This document shows positions 63,951 through 64,000 of a DNA stretch of 64,000 nucleotides, one piece after another. Position numbers and translations under genes: made by a program. Where the stretch lies: assembly GCA_902728285.1 (NCBI GenBank), contig CACVBU010000492.1, forward strand, positions 1,120,787-1,184,786, in the 5' to 3' direction. Every line of letters starts with the position of its first letter. Positions within the stretch are counted from its first letter, which is position 1. This DNA is from Clytia hemisphaerica. Its lineage: Eukaryota > Cnidaria > Hydrozoa > Leptothecata > Clytiidae. The notes beneath the pieces were generated by a model that ran no database searches, had not been told where the DNA came from, and saw only the letters and a list, made by a program, of their open reading frames with translations.

Positions 63951-64000
63951 TCGAGCTACACGTTTTTTTTTTATAAGAACAAACTATATAAGAACATAAG

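Overview
This is an AT-rich animal nuclear segment: genes split by GT-AG introns, a centrosomal gene found in ciliated eukaryotes, a mitochondrial flavoprotein gene, and intergenic DNA packed with small inverted-repeat transposons. The HEPN/NB-ARC/TPR gene and the dense MITE population fit an early-branching invertebrate such as a cnidarian. That is inference; nothing here identifies the species.

Layout. Positions 494-13308 (minus) hold most of SDHA, the flavoprotein of respiratory complex II, in 13 exons (572 codons) that join in phase. The last ~65 codons lie off the left edge, the first exon was not found, and a 42-nt in-frame extra exon candidate sits near the 3' end. SDHA introns carry hAT-like MITEs with perfect 8-bp target duplications, a pogo-like MITE and, in the 5.8-kb first visible intron, a complete Harbinger transposon (8845-12684) with an intact DDE transposase and its Myb/SANT-like partner. 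From 13.3 to 20.6 kb there are a tRNA-like SINE head, a ~155-bp minisatellite, a plus-strand terminal exon (16212-16413), a two-exon minus-strand coiled-coil gene end (16899-18351) and a ~0.8-kb foldback. From 20.6 to 27.1 kb is repeat-rich, with the 3' end of a reverse-transcriptase gene at 24512-24766. CEP44 is a single-exon CDS at 27342-28745 (plus). From 28.7 to 41.1 kb no gene is recognised, only tandem repeats and foldbacks.

The most interesting locus is 41.1-59.7 kb (minus). A large ORF encodes an N-terminal HEPN domain of DZIP3 type with an intact Rx4H ribonuclease motif, then an NB-ARC ATPase, then TPRs: the layout of an NLR-like sensor with a putative RNase effector. A first coding exon, 59647-59689, joins it in phase across an 11.2-kb intron made largely of a tandem duplication (48708-54516 and 54848-58534). 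At its 3' end the TPR array is broken by a 4.5-kb element (41252-45797) flanked by the same 10 bp on both sides. The displaced last TPR lies at 41111-41251, and the element supplies the present stop codon. Inside the element is a 2.3-kb foldback with CCCGTGGGTCC minisatellite arms.

The right end (59.7-64 kb) holds more MITE copies, a possible terminal exon of a minus-strand gene (63202-63380) and an unrecognised GC-richer ORF. Exon borders come from reading splice signals and protein similarity by eye; no search or RNA data were available.
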